From the NCBI GenBank assembly GCA_013399895.1, contig VXBA01000882.1, positions 36,598 to 100,597 of the forward strand: a stretch of DNA of 64,000 bases. The letters run 5' to 3'. The notes beneath the pieces were generated by a model. The model did no database searches, was not told the DNA's origin, and saw only the letters and a program-made list of their open reading frames with translations. Position numbers and translations under genes: made by a program. Below, in pieces: positions 46,680 to 58,200 of the stretch (the first letter of the stretch is position 1; each line of letters starts with the position of its first letter). The DNA comes from Serilophus lunatus. Its lineage: Eukaryota > Chordata > Aves > Passeriformes > Eurylaimidae.

Positions 46680-46950
46680 GAAAAAACAACCCAACCCCGC
46701 GAAAAGCCTCCCCGAAATGTTGCCCGAAAAGTGACCACTCAGCAGAGCGAGGTTTCCTGCGCAGTGAGAGTTGGCCGGGGAGCCGGCAGGAAATCACGGC
46801 TTCCTGCCTCCTATCGCATGGCCCCGAGCAAAAACAAACGGCACTGCCACCGAGCAAACAAAGGGCCCAAAACTCCCACAGCTCCACCTGCGGCGGCTCC
46901 AGCCGCGGGGGAAAAGGCCAAAAAAAGAAGAGGGTTTGAACCTTGAAAAG
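46680..46950. promoter_or_regulatory. Candidate enhancer with ETS- and FOX-like sites
   Basis: A non-repetitive block with several TTCCTGC/AGGAAAT ETS-like cores (about 46755, 46790, 46800) and A-rich CAAAAACAAAC / CAAACAAAGG forkhead-like motifs (about 46830, 46855). Motif content only; conservation is unknown. Confidence 0.25.
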
Positions 46951-47077
46951 CCCCTTCCTGGGGAGCAGGAGGGATGGGAGGGATGCTGCCGCCAGGGATG
47001 CGGGAGAGGTGATGCCGGCAGCGTTCCCGGCTTTGCTGAAGGAGCCAAGAGCCGGGGCCACATCCCAGCCCGGCCCC

Positions 47078-47400
47078 AGAATCACAGAATCACAGAGTCA
47101 CCAGGTTGGAAGAGACCTCCAAGACCATCTAGTCCAACCCTTACCCTAGAACCTCAACTAGACTGGACTGTGTCACCAAGTGCCACGTCCAGCCTTTTTT
47201 TAAACACATCCAGGGATGGTGACTCCACCACCTCCCTGGGCAGTCCATTCCACAACTTTATTACTCCTTCTGTAAAAAACTTCCTAATATCTAACCTATA
47301 CCTCCCTTGATGCAGCTTGAGACTGTGTCCTCTCGTTCTGTCAGCTGCTGCCCGGTGGAAGAGACCGACCCCCACCTGACTCCACCCTCCTTTTGCCCAG
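47078..47400 (-). mobile_element. CR1 LINE 3' end with ORF2 C-terminal remnant
   Basis: The left end is CAGAATCACAGAATCACAG. Read on the minus strand, 47375-47154 encodes a piece ending the CR1 ORF2 polyprotein: RGHSLKLHQGRYRLDIRK, then FFTEGVIKLWNGLPREVVE and SPSLDVFKKRLDVAL. It is the best-preserved CR1 copy here and the youngest-looking. It is 5'-truncated, without endonuclease or most of the reverse transcriptase, so it cannot move by itself. Confidence 0.93.
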
Positions 47401-50400
47401 GAGAGGCAGGGACCCCAACCTCACACGAACCAAACTCCTGCTGCGGCCCCACAGCTCTGAAGGGACGTTTGGGAAGGTTCTGCAGGAGGGGGGAGCAGGG
47501 GGTGGGAGCCCCGGGGGATGGGCTCCACACTGGCACCTTCCCCCTGCCCCGGACCCAGCTCAGATGCCCGCGGCCAGGTCGCTGTGTCTGGGCTCTGGGC
47601 TGAGATTCGGGTTCAGTGAGGGGAAGGTTTCCTCTCTGCTCTGCTGCAGAAGTGAGGTGTTGTTCTGTTTTCGTGCAGATTCGTTTGTCTTAAACATAAT
47701 GGGTTGGGAAAATGGGAAGAGGGAGCCTTGCTTGTTCCAGCAGGGAAGGGTTTGTAGTCCCCGGGCTGTAAATCAGTCCTGGGGTCACACGGCAACACGA
47801 CCTTGAGCTTCTCGTGATTTCAGGGTTTCACCTCCCCAAAAAGCAGCCAGAGGATGCTGAAGGCTGGGAAATGCCCAGGAAACCTCAGGGTGTTTTTCCA
47901 GCTTGCTGAAAACCTTTTGTCTGGACAAATCCCAGCGAAGAGATTGTCCTGGAAAGTCAGCAGGAGTCACCAGGCAGGTCCTGCTCGTCCCAGTGGGGGC
48001 TGTCAGGGCTGGGATCAGCCCCTGTGCCTGCAGCAGCCTCTGCTCTTGGATTAACAGAGTTCCAGGGCTGGGCCTCACCGGGTGAATCACCAAAGGTGAC
48101 CACGGGCTATTCCCCAGGTTCAAAAGAAATAGTTTTCCTCCAAACCTGAAGCCTCAGGATGTCTCCAATTAAAAATCCAGCTCTGGAAAGCCTGCATTCC
48201 CTCCCAAGCCAGCATTCCCTGTCTCCCAGGGCTGCAGCAGCACCAGCGGGACCTGGAGAGCTCCAAGAGGCTCCAATTCCTCCTGCTCCAAACTCGATCC
48301 CTTGGGGGCAAGTGCAGCCCCTCAAATCTCAGCTCACTCTGCTGGAGGTTTGCCCAGGGATGGGTTTTGCAGGTTTTCCTCCCGTGCATTTTGCATTTAA
48401 AAGGTGCCAAAACAACATCAGATCCACATCTGGACTGAGGGAATAACTATTCCAGAGCCCCCAGTAGCCCTGCAATGTCTTGGACAGCCAATTCCAAGGG
48501 TGGGGGAGCGTGTGTGGCCACGGGGGCCTTTCTGTGTGGCCACCACTCACAAACTCATTATTTTGCAGTTTGCTGGTGGGGTTGGAACCATCAGGTGCAG
48601 CCACCACTAAACACAGGATTATTTTTTTTGCCTCATCCCCCTGGTCTGCTTGGGAAAAACAAGTTTACCTGTTTCCTGGCATTCTGGCTGCCCACTGGTT
48701 TTATTTGCTTTGAGACTAAACTTCCTGATGGATTAGCCAAGCCCAATTAATGCATATTTAAAGTGCATCTTCCCATGGGCTGGGTCTGTCCAGGAGAGAT
48801 ACCCAAGGACAAGTTGCTGGAAATAAAGAGCATGGAATAATTTGGGAAAGGCCTCCAGGACCTTGGAGTCCCAGCTGGTAAGGGGACAGGGGGGACAGGG
48901 GGGGTCAAACACGTGCCACCTCAATCCCAATTCACTGACCATTCCAGGTGGCCATTTCCAAGCACTTTGTCCCAGTTTCCCTTGCACGGGTGGCAGCTCC
49001 CACTGAGTGACCCCAAGTCCAGCCCCACCAAGGGAATGGGGCCATAAAGGGCAGGACAAGGGATGCCAGAACCTCTGCTAGTCCATCAAGATGCCAAGAA
49101 GCCCCAAGAAGTGGGACCTTGAGGGATGGGGCAGCGCAGCAGGGACAATTCCCGAGGTCCAAGCACCAGGACGTGGCTGGACACGGATCTCCTGAGCTGC
49201 AGGGATGGTTTCTGTGCCCTCCCAACACTCCCATCTGAGTCTTTGCAAACAATGTCTGGTCCTTCCTACTGCAGAACCTCAGCCCTGGCGGGTAAGAGCA
49301 CTGCTGATGCTGTTCCATCCCTTGCTGGAAAATCCAGGCAGCATCCCTGGAAAGTTGACTGTTAATATGGAAATGTTGGCCCATTTCCTCCTCGTGTGAG
49401 TGCCAGCAGCAGGGATGAGCTCCTGGAGGCTGCTGGGAGGGACTGTGGGCACAGGGGAGTGGCAGCAAAGTTCTCATCACCCCCTGAAAACTGAGGGAAC
49501 TCAATCCTGCCTCCCAAAAGCTCCATGAAACCTGAAGGTTTCATCTCAATTTGTAGTAACACGAGTCAGCTCCTGCTGGAGAAACACCCAACCCAGCAGG
49601 AGCACAAGAGCTCTGGGGGGTCCCTCGGGCTGCAGGTCTGTTCAGTGTCCAGCTGGAGATGCTCTTCCATCTCTCCATTCTTCTTTCAAGCCACATTTTA
49701 TCCAACTCCTTCACTCAGTCAGTGGGATTTCAGGGGAGTGGCAGCTTCCCTGCTGGCAGGATCTGCTCCTCCCTGGTCCATTCCCACCCCCAGCTCCTTG
49801 CCCATGGTCAGAGACTCCAGAGGGCTGCCCAAAAATCGCTGGATTTAGTAGAAGTTAAGAGCAAAGGACACAAACAAAACCAGCTGCACTGGGACGGAGG
49901 GAAAATACTCCAACCAGATCAGAACGGGATTTTAGGGAGAGAAAACCCCAAAATTCTATCAAACCTACTCCGAGTTCCCCCAGAAGAGACCCTCTGGGTG
50001 ACTCTGCACAAGCCACGAGCTCTGCAGGTCCCTTAGAGAACTTCCAGCTGTGGTTTGAACAGTTTCTGTGTTGGAGAAGGTTTAGATTTGTAGCACAAGA
50101 ACTCGCCACACTCCCAGGGCTCCCTGAGCCGACACAGAGCCCCAGAGGGTCCCGGCAATGCCCCAACGAGCAATAAAAGTGTTCTCTTCTGCCTTGTTTG
50201 ATCATTCCATGTTTATGAGGCCCCAGATCCCATGAATCATGTTTTATCACAGACACAGGAGATGGGTGAGATGGAGAAACACAAAGAGGGGGCAACCAAG
50301 ACACGGGGGTCACCAGATACCAGCACCTGGGCTGTATTTAACTGCAGGAAACCAACTCCTCGGTCTGGGATTCATCCCACTTGGCCTCTAAGTCTGTGAG

Positions 50401-51030
50401 ACTTCCCACCAGGGCTGTTTGATCCCACCAGAACAGCACAGCCTCCCACGGGAATCAGAGAGTCCTGGGGAGGGCAAAGAGTGGGATCCAGTCCTGGGAG
50501 ATGCAGGTTCAGGAGCAGCTTGCTCTGCATTCCCTTAATTCACACCACGCCGCTGCTGAGACGTCCCATATTTCACCTCCTCCGGGTTTTGGGGTTTTTT
50601 GTGCGTGGAACAATTTAAACTGGGGCCAAGGCAGAGCCCGGATACAGCTCTTCAGCCCCAGCACACGCTGCACCTCCTGCATCCACCTCTGGATCCCGGA
50701 GGCATCTCCCCCTCCTCTCCCCGAGCACCAGCCCCGCTCGGATCTCCCTCCCACAGCCCGGCTCAGTCCCGCCCGGTTGCATCAGAGCTGTTTTTCTTTG
50801 CCTTTGAGCTCCGCATTCCTCCCACCTTGCCCAGAGCCAGGCTTTGCTCTGCAGGCACCGACCCAAATCCAGGGATACCCCGGGGGGGGGAGCAAAGCGC
50901 ACGGGTCCAACGGGAGCAGCGGCCGGGCTGGGGGATGGAGGCAGCGCTTGCTCGGCTTTGGGGAGGTTTTACCGTCGCAGCATCTGCTGCTCTCCGAGCC
51001 CGGAGCCCTCCCGAGCCTCCAGAGCCCCGG
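47400..51030. other. Intronic sequence, no gene seen
   Basis: Unique, moderately AT-richer sequence. No exon or repeat was recognised. Confidence 0.5.
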
Positions 51031-51038
51031 ACACTCAC

Positions 51039-51057
51039 CCCGGCTTTGTCCGTGCAT
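51039..51057 (-). CDS. HDAC7: Candidate first coding exon of HDAC7 (MHGQSR)
   Basis: On the minus strand an ATG at 51057 opens MHGQSR plus one base, followed by a strong donor, CCGGG|GTGAGT. The phase (one base out) fits the acceptor of the 5181-5377 exon, giving MHGQSR-A-AVTPC...TVPMDLR. Mammalian HDAC7 long isoforms begin MHSPG-A-, so the initial Met-His, the length and the apparent phase agree. A TATAAA lies about 75 bases upstream of the ATG, which would give a short 5' UTR of about 45-50 bases. Only the bases from ATG to donor are annotated. This is the best candidate for the main 5' end of the gene, but transcript evidence is lacking. Confidence 0.5.
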
Positions 51058-51240
51058 CCAGAGGAGTTAAAGCCCTTGCAGAGGAGGTCTCATTGTTCAG
51101 GCCGGGCTGGAGGGAGGCAGCTGCTTTCTTTATATCTCAAGATTCACTAAAGTTCAGGAAGAGGGAGAGAGAGAAAGAGAGGGGACGGGGAAAGGGGAGG
51201 GACTGAGCGGAGGGCCCAGAGGCCGTATAGAATGACAATG
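51058..51240 (-). promoter_or_regulatory. HDAC7: Putative HDAC7 promoter with TATA box
   Basis: On the minus strand, TATAAA occupies 51134-51129. Upstream of it are TTCCTGAACTTTAG (ETS-like core) and a long CT-rich, GA-on-plus tract (about 51160-51195) with GC-box-like CCCCTCCC. Between TATA and ATG are CAGCTG (E-box) and GAACAATGAG (SOX-like). A transcription start near 51105 would be expected from the TATA position. Confidence 0.45.
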
Positions 51241-54058
51241 GAAGGAAATGCTTTATCAAACCTAGAAAGCCAACCCTGCCCTGGGAACACAGAGGGAGAA
51301 AAAAAAAAAAAAAGAAAGAAAGAAAAATCTTGCCGAAAAAAAATCGAGCGGAGCTGCCCCGGGTCCCTCCCCCCAAACACAAGGCGGTGGAACCCGTCAG
51401 GCTCAAACATTTTTTTTATTAAACAGAAGTTTCAGTTCTTTTTTTTTTTTAAAAAAAAAATAAATAAATTAAAACCCCGACAACCAAACCCTGCCCGGGA
51501 ATGGGAATGTGACGCTCTTCCCCCTCCCCCGGCTCCAGCCGTCCAAGTTTCTATGAGTCAAACGATTGCAATGTGTTCCCGAAATGTTACCGAGCTGGAA
51601 TGCGGCATCCAGAGGGTTCAGCTCGCGAAACTTTAGTTTGTTGGCCGGGAGAAAGTGTCACCGGCACACAATCCCGGCCTTCCTCTTCTTCCCTTCGGGT
51701 TTTGCCGGCCCGGAGAGGGGTCAGAGGAGTCGCAGCTTCGAGAGCCCAGGACGGGGCATCAACCCAGAGCTGCCCCGGGGAGGGGAAACGAGGGATGCGG
51801 GGGGTCTGACCGAGAGGTGGGGAACGGGGCCAGAGGGAGATGAACCCACACAGACACACAGTTCTGGGAGCGCCGCTTGGAAGGGGCTGTAAGGCTCCCC
51901 TTGGTCCACACCTTTCGCTGCACCAGGTTGCTCCAGCCGGGGACGGACCTCCCAGGCACAAGGTTTGGGCTTTGGGGGGTCAGAAAAGTGCTGTTTCCTC
52001 ATCTGAGAGTCCTCAGGGTTGGCCCAAAAGGAGAACCTTCACCTGAGGCAGCGACTCCCCGGGCCCAGCAGCTCCGGGGCTCTCCAGCAGCGTCTGCTCT
52101 GGGCTCACGGCAGGGCTGGGGTGGCATCACTGTGCCCATCGCTGCAGCTGATGGGCACTGGGGCCACCCCGGGGGCTGCGCTGCTCTGAGCCTCTCACTC
52201 CCGCCGTGGGGGGAGCCCAGCCTGGCCCAGGAGGAGGATGAGCTGGGGGAGAAGTGGAGGGGCTGTCCTTGAGGGCTTGCAAGCCAGAGGCTTCCCAATT
52301 TCCCCCCGGAATTCCCACCCCCAAGCCCTTTCCAGGGCGGTGGCCTTCACCTTTCTGAAGGACCTTTTCTTCAGGGTTCAGCCCCGGAGAGAACACAGTG
52401 ATGCTCTTCCTGCCTCACCTGAGCGTCCCTTCCAACAACAGCAGCTGGTGCCACGTGGGACACCCTGGCTTTGGGGGTTGCCTCTGCCCAGGGGAAGGAA
52501 AACCTCCAGCAGGCAGGAGAATCCTTCCAAAGGGACAGACTCCACCTCTTCCCCTGGAGCTGCCCTGCTTTGTGCAGAGAGCACAGGAACCCCCCCGGGG
52601 GCAGAGCTGGGCTCCCTGCCCTGCTCCTGCCTTGGAGAATCACACACAACCTGTCCTGGACATTTGCAGCCCAAGCACTAATTCTCCTTTAATGCCAACG
52701 GGAACAATGGCACTGGGAAAGAAGGAGCGTGGTCATCCTTCTCCCACCTCCAAAAGCCAAGTGATGCCAGTCCTGGAGAAGTCCCACGGGTAAAACAATC
52801 CCCATTCTTGGGATTTATTTTGACTCTCTTTTCAGATGGAAGAACCTGATACCCTAAAACAAGGATCAGAGGTCAAGATCCGAGGCAAAGGCAGAGGCCA
52901 CGCTGGGATGTGCTGTGGAGAGGCAGAGCTGAGTGCCCAGGGCTGGGCCAGGGCTGTGGGACGGCCACAAACTTTTACCCAGTTGGATATTTGCATTGTT
53001 TGCAGGTGGGGTGTCAGGACAGGCAGGAATTGCCAAAAGTGGAGCTGTTCAAAGGCCAGGAGGAGATAAGAGACACTGCCCTGCTTAACAAAGAGACATT
53101 TCCATACCTGAGGAAGTGAGGCAATCCTGGCTAATTAAGAGGACCCTCCAAAGTCTCCCAGGAGGGAGAAAGAGGGTGAAAGATGAAAATCTTTGTGTTT
53201 CCAAGTGAAGACACTGGGAAAGTTCGTGTTCTACCAACTGGAGAACCCAAAAGATGTTGTGTGGCAGCTTGAGCTCTGGAAGGGGTGACAGTGGTGGATC
53301 TCAGGAGGCTCCTGGAGGTGTGACCCCCACACCTCTGACACCAGGGCCCTTCCACTGGGATGCACTTTTTGGCTGAGAGCAACATTCCTTGGGGGATATT
53401 TCCACTGGCAGCTGTTCAGCCACAGGCCCCAGTGAGGGGCACAGATGGGTTAAAGTCACACATTGTCCTGGCTTGGAGCTTCCCAGGATGGAGGGGGCAC
53501 CCTCAGCATCCACAGTGCCCCTCCACATCACACCAGCAGCTCCCTGGAGGCCTCACCCACCACGGGATGTGCTGGAACCCTTTCACAACTCGAGTTTGAG
53601 CTGGAGAAAAGGAATTTCAAATAATTCCTCCCCTTCTGAAGAGGCTGGTCCCTTGTGGATGATTCCACAGCGAGGGCGTGAGGAGGATCTTGCCTGGCCC
53701 TGGTCCCAGTAAATCACAGTTCAGAGACAGCTGAACTCCATTTTATGATTATTAACCCCAGACCTGCTCGTTTGTTTGGCCTGTCTGAGGCTAAATATAG
53801 TGGTGGGCTCAGGGAGAATTGTGTGCAGCTGTTAAACACAGCCCCCCACCTCCACAACCCAAAAATTATTAAAAAGAAATACAAATCCAACAGAACAGGA
53901 AGGCTGTGGCTGGGAAATGAGAAGCAGCTGTGAAGAGGAGGGATGAGATGTCAGAAAGGGAGGCCTGACTTCAAAACTTGCAGGAAATGTATGAGAAATT
54001 TCCCAGCCATTTTTGTAATCCATCATCCCACCCCTGTCCCTGCCAAAGAGGGATAAGC
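51140..54058. other. Upstream sequence, no gene seen
   Basis: Contains A-runs (51298-51313), a T12/A10 hairpin-like junction (about 51437-51461) and a CpG-containing unique block at 51480-51800. A MEF2-type CTAAATATAG lies at 53791-53800. No coding exon was recognised. Confidence 0.5.
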
Positions 54059-54059
54059 C

Positions 54060-54155
54060 AGGCCTGGCCTGGTGGAAGGTGTCCCTGTCCATGGCAGGGG
54101 GGGTGGAATGAGAGGATTTGGAAGTTCCCTCCAAGCCAAACCATGCTGGGTTATT
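54060..54155 (+). mobile_element. CR1 3' fragment
   Basis: TGGAAGGTGTCCCTGTCC, ATGGCAGGG, TTGGAAGTTCCCTCCAAGCC, AAACCATGC. Confidence 0.78.
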
Positions 54156-54159
54156 CCTG

Positions 54160-54998
54160 GAGGAATTCAGGGATGGAAGGAGCAAAGAGGGGGAGGAAAG
54201 ACCTCCCCTCCCTGAAGTGCTGGCACCAGCAGCGTGGCACTGGCACGGGGGGACACCCAGGGCCACCAATGTCTTGGCTCTTCATCGCTTTTCCTCCCTG
54301 GTGCCAACGGCAGCCCTGGCACCTGAGCTGCTGCTCCAGCAGGTGCTGCAGCAGTTGAACGTCTCTCCTGCACACACAGCCCAGGGTGGGAGCAGTGCCA
54401 GTGCTCAGCTCCTCCCTGCCCTGGGCACACGTGGGGGTGCCCAGCCGGGCAGGTAGTGCCCAGGGTTTGCCTGCAGCACGTCCCTGCTCTTGCCCAGGAG
54501 CCCCTAAAGTTGCTCTTGGCCCCTCGCTCGGAGTTTCCCGTTTGCCTGGAGAGCTGAGGGTGACAAGAGCAGGGTTGAGTTTGTTTTCCCCCCGCACAGC
54601 CCTGTCCTGGCCGGGGGGGGGTGGCCTGGCCCAGCTGTGGTTTGGCAGCTGCTGCCCCACACTCAGGTGCGACCGCACGGGAGGAGGAGGAGGAGGAGGA
54701 GGGGGGGCAGCTCACATCAAGACGCTCCTGTGCAGAGGAAGGAGCTCCCAACACAAGTGCTGCCTGCGTGGTTGGCATGTGGGGAGGCAGCTGAGCCCTC
54801 CCTGAGAGCCCCAAACCCGCCCCCACCCTCTGGTTCTGCACCTGCTGAGCGGCCCCAGAGCGCTCCTGGCTCTGGGGGAAATGGGGGCCCAGGGTCTCCC
54901 TGGAACTGCCTGGGGCTCCCCGAGCTCTTCACGCCCCCAGGGCGACAGGAACTGTCCACCTCCCTCCGTGGGCACTGGGGAAAGGGCACTGAAGTCAC
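54160..54998. other. Upstream sequence, no gene seen
   Basis: Unique sequence with a GGAGGAGGAGGAGG run at about 54681-54699. No exon was recognised. Confidence 0.45.
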
Positions 54999-54999
54999 A

Positions 55000-55250
55000 G
55001 AACCCCAGAGGTTGGAAAAGACCTCCAGGATCTGTGCCCCATCCCCACCTTGTCCCCCTGCCCAGAGCACTGAGGGCCACGTCCAGTCATTCCCTGGACA
55101 CCTCCAGGGATGGGGACCCCAGGGCAGCCCCTGCCAGGGCTGGACAGTCCTTTCCATGAGGAAATTCTTCCTCAGAGTGCAGGTAGAGCTCAGAGTCCTC
55201 CTGGAGGCAGAGCTCAAGGCTGTGCCTCCTGCCCACACCCCAGTGTCCTG
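55000..55250 (-). mobile_element. CR1 LINE fragment, divergent
   Basis: GTCACAGAACCCCAGAGGTT, GGAAAAGACCTCCAGGATC, CATTCCCTGGACACCTCCAG, GAAATTCTTCCTCAGAGTGC. It belongs to a CR1 subfamily different from the copies with CCTGCCCAGGGCAGG. Confidence 0.85.
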
Positions 55251-55259
55251 CTTTGGGTC

Positions 55260-58200
55260 TCTAAACCCACATGATTCTCCTGAAGAGGAAGGAGAGCCAG
55301 GACGGTGGCACAGCCCTTGACAAACTCTGGCATTTGAAACCCAGAACTTCTTTTCCATCCCCTGTAAGGATTGGAGCCCTTTGATCCCACGTGCAGGCAG
55401 GAGAGAGAGAATTAGGGAGCCAGTGTGGTTCACTGAGCAAAGCCCTGGTCAGGAGGAGAAGTTTGATTTACTGAGGCCAGAGGTAGTAAAGAGCTTGGAC
55501 AGGAATCTGCACTAAACCTTTGACACACAAGACATTTCCCTTTCAGGCCAAGACAAACAAAGGAAGGAAATGTCTGGGACTTTTAAAGCGACCTAGTGGA
55601 GACAGGTAAGGGCAGATAAGGGCTGAAGGAAGAGTGGGCTGGGCAGGGGAAGTATCTCAATTTACAGATTTGTTGGAGTCCTTAGTGCCCTGCAAATCAG
55701 GGGAGGTGAAGCTGCTGGGGAAGGGCCCTTTGCAGCAGGAGAAAGAGGCTCAACATCCTCGAAGTGCTGAGCACGGGCTTTCTGTTCGTCCTCTGCTTTT
55801 TTTTCCACACACTTTGCAAAGTTCTCTGTGACCGAGGCTGGCAACGTTTCGATGCTCATCAGCTGATCACCAGCAGGCTCTGCAAAGTCTGCTGTCAAAC
55901 AGAGCTGGGCTCAGGTGCTCTGGCAGCCTGGACCATTCCTGCTGGATCCTGAGCTCTCTTTTTTGCTGCAAAATAGTCTTTGCCCCTTTCCAGCACTCAG
56001 AGCCTTTCATAAAGTGAGCAGCTGGAGCTGTTCTTGCCCTGAACTTGCCCTGTATGAAGGAGGGATTGAAGAAAGCCCACAGGATAAAAAAAAAAAAGCT
56101 CTTCTTTAATGCTGCTCTCTGTGCCCACACCACTTGTGTGGGGGGCACAGGAAATCCTCGTGTTTCCAGGGCTGGGAATGGGATCAGAGAGGAGTTTTCT
56201 GTGGGACAGCAGCTGGGACAAGGCCTGGCTCCCCTCTAACCATCTCTGCCTGACTCTGAGAGCACATCCTGCACAGCAAACCACCACCTTTCCCAAAGCC
56301 CCATCCCCGATTCCTCATCCCTATAAAACCCACGATTGCTGGAAGATTAAAATCCCAGGGTTAACTTTGCCTGTACAGGGTTAATTTTCCTCTCAGTGTT
56401 TCAGTTTCTCCTTGGAGTTTCCTGTGTGGTGGTTCCACAGGTCCCTGGTGCCAACATCCCTCCAGGAACATTCTGCTCTTTGACCTCAACTCTTTCCAGT
56501 CTCCACAAAATTGCTCGAGTTTCTTTTTAACCCTTTTTTCCCGTGTCCCAGAGTCACAGATCCCTCTCCTTGGTCTTATCTTTTGGGGTATTTTGCACTC
56601 TGGGAGTCATTAAAGAAAGGTCCAGGCACTGACCACCCTGGCCAGGACTCCCAGGGTCTGGACCAGCGCTGGGATGAGGCTCCTCCACACTCTGAGTGTG
56701 ACACCACACACGCAGAGCTGCTGCTCTCTGGGTTCTTTACAAAGCAAAGTGCACAACCCAACCCTTCCTGCCCACAACAGACAAGGTTATGAATCCATAG
56801 TTCTCCTCTCCTATGGGGACCTTGTTTGTGCCTCATTCCCAGCAAACCTCGAGGCTTCCAGCGGAGGGTTAGGGTCCTTCCTCCTGTTAATCAGGAGCCT
56901 GAACAGATAAAGCCCATCCATGAGAATCCTTCCAAATCCCACAAAACCGGCTGGAGCACCATCTGGAGGCAGCTCCTGGGAGCTGTGGGCGCAGCAGCTC
57001 CTGTCCCACCTCCCACAGGGATGGGGGGCGTGGGGGTCCCTCTGTGAGCTCTGCTGGGGGGTCACCCTCCCATCCTCGGGGGGATCCAGGGTCCAGCCCA
57101 GCGACAGCTCCCATCCCACATGGAACTGCCAGGACACGACCTTGGATCCAAGGTCCTTGAATTCTCCTGTTCTGCCTCTTTCCAGCCCCTGTCCAACCCT
57201 TGTTCACTCTGCTGTGCTGCTCTGGCAGGTGGCCCCAGAGCGAGGGGTTCACGGTGAGTCTCCCCAGTGCCCCTGGGAAGCAGGAGGGAGAACCTGGATC
57301 ACACTTTTTCCCTCCAATTGTGCGTTTATGGCCGTGCTGTAACTTCTTGCCACATTTCCGTGCCCTCCATCAGTTCTTAGCACTGGATGTGCCCGGGATT
57401 AGGAAATCCTTGGTTTGTTGTGGCTGGCCTTGATTTGTTCGTGATTTTTCTATGATTTTCTTCCAGGATCCAGGCTGCCTGAAATCCTACCTGCATCTTC
57501 TGCTGGCTTTGACCTCAGCTTTGTTATCCCACTCCATCTCTTTGAGAGCCCCTGGGCAGCACCAGATGCTGCTTCTCTTTGCTCCCTGGAAGTGTTTTTT
57601 AACTCTGCTGATGCTGAAAAGAGCTGCTACTTCCAAGAAATGATCCTGTGCGTGCCCTGACACGTTTCACAGCTCAGCACTGAGTGAGCCTGGCTCTGCA
57701 GAGCTCAGGGAAGAACCTGCAGTGGGGGTTTTTGCAGGGATTAACTCTCTGTAATCTGATCATTCGGGCTGTTCACAAAGACAACTTGATTTTTCAACAC
57801 ATGATCCTCTTTCTCCACGGCTGATCAAGGTTTCCTGCATAATGAGGCGACTCTTTGGTGCTGATTCTTGAGGGATTCTGAGCAAACACCAAGCAGGATT
57901 AGGGATCCTTTTGGCAGCTCTGAGATGCCCCCCCTTGGGGTAGCAGCTCAGGGGGGTATTTTTTAAGGTGATTTTTGAAGGGTGATGCATCTTCAAGTGT
58001 TGTTCTCCCTTGTCCACAACATGAAACACTTCCTTCCCCCTCCAGGCTGCTCTCAGGGCTGGAAGCTGTTGGAGCAGGGCCTCCCTATCACCAGAATCTG
58101 CTGATCTGCACTCAAAGGAAATTCTGCTGGGCTGGGGTGTCCCAGCTCCGGATGAGCCGCTGGAATTCCTCCTGCACAAGGGGCTGAGCTGCTGCCCAGG

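Larger units (their letters stand above)
5378..51038 (-). other. HDAC7: Putative HDAC7 first intron (long)
   Basis: It lies between the acceptor at 5378 and the donor of the candidate first exon at 51039. With the alternative exon at 26984 it would be 21.6 kb. It contains most of the minisatellites and CR1 copies, three CpG islands and the assembly gap. I found no further internal HDAC7 coding exon. Confidence 0.55.

Noticed and set aside
51437..51470. T12/A10 junction with AATAAATAAA as terminator or polyadenylation site
   Set aside because: A simple-sequence inverted run with no gene ending there. AATAAA matches are expected in A-runs.
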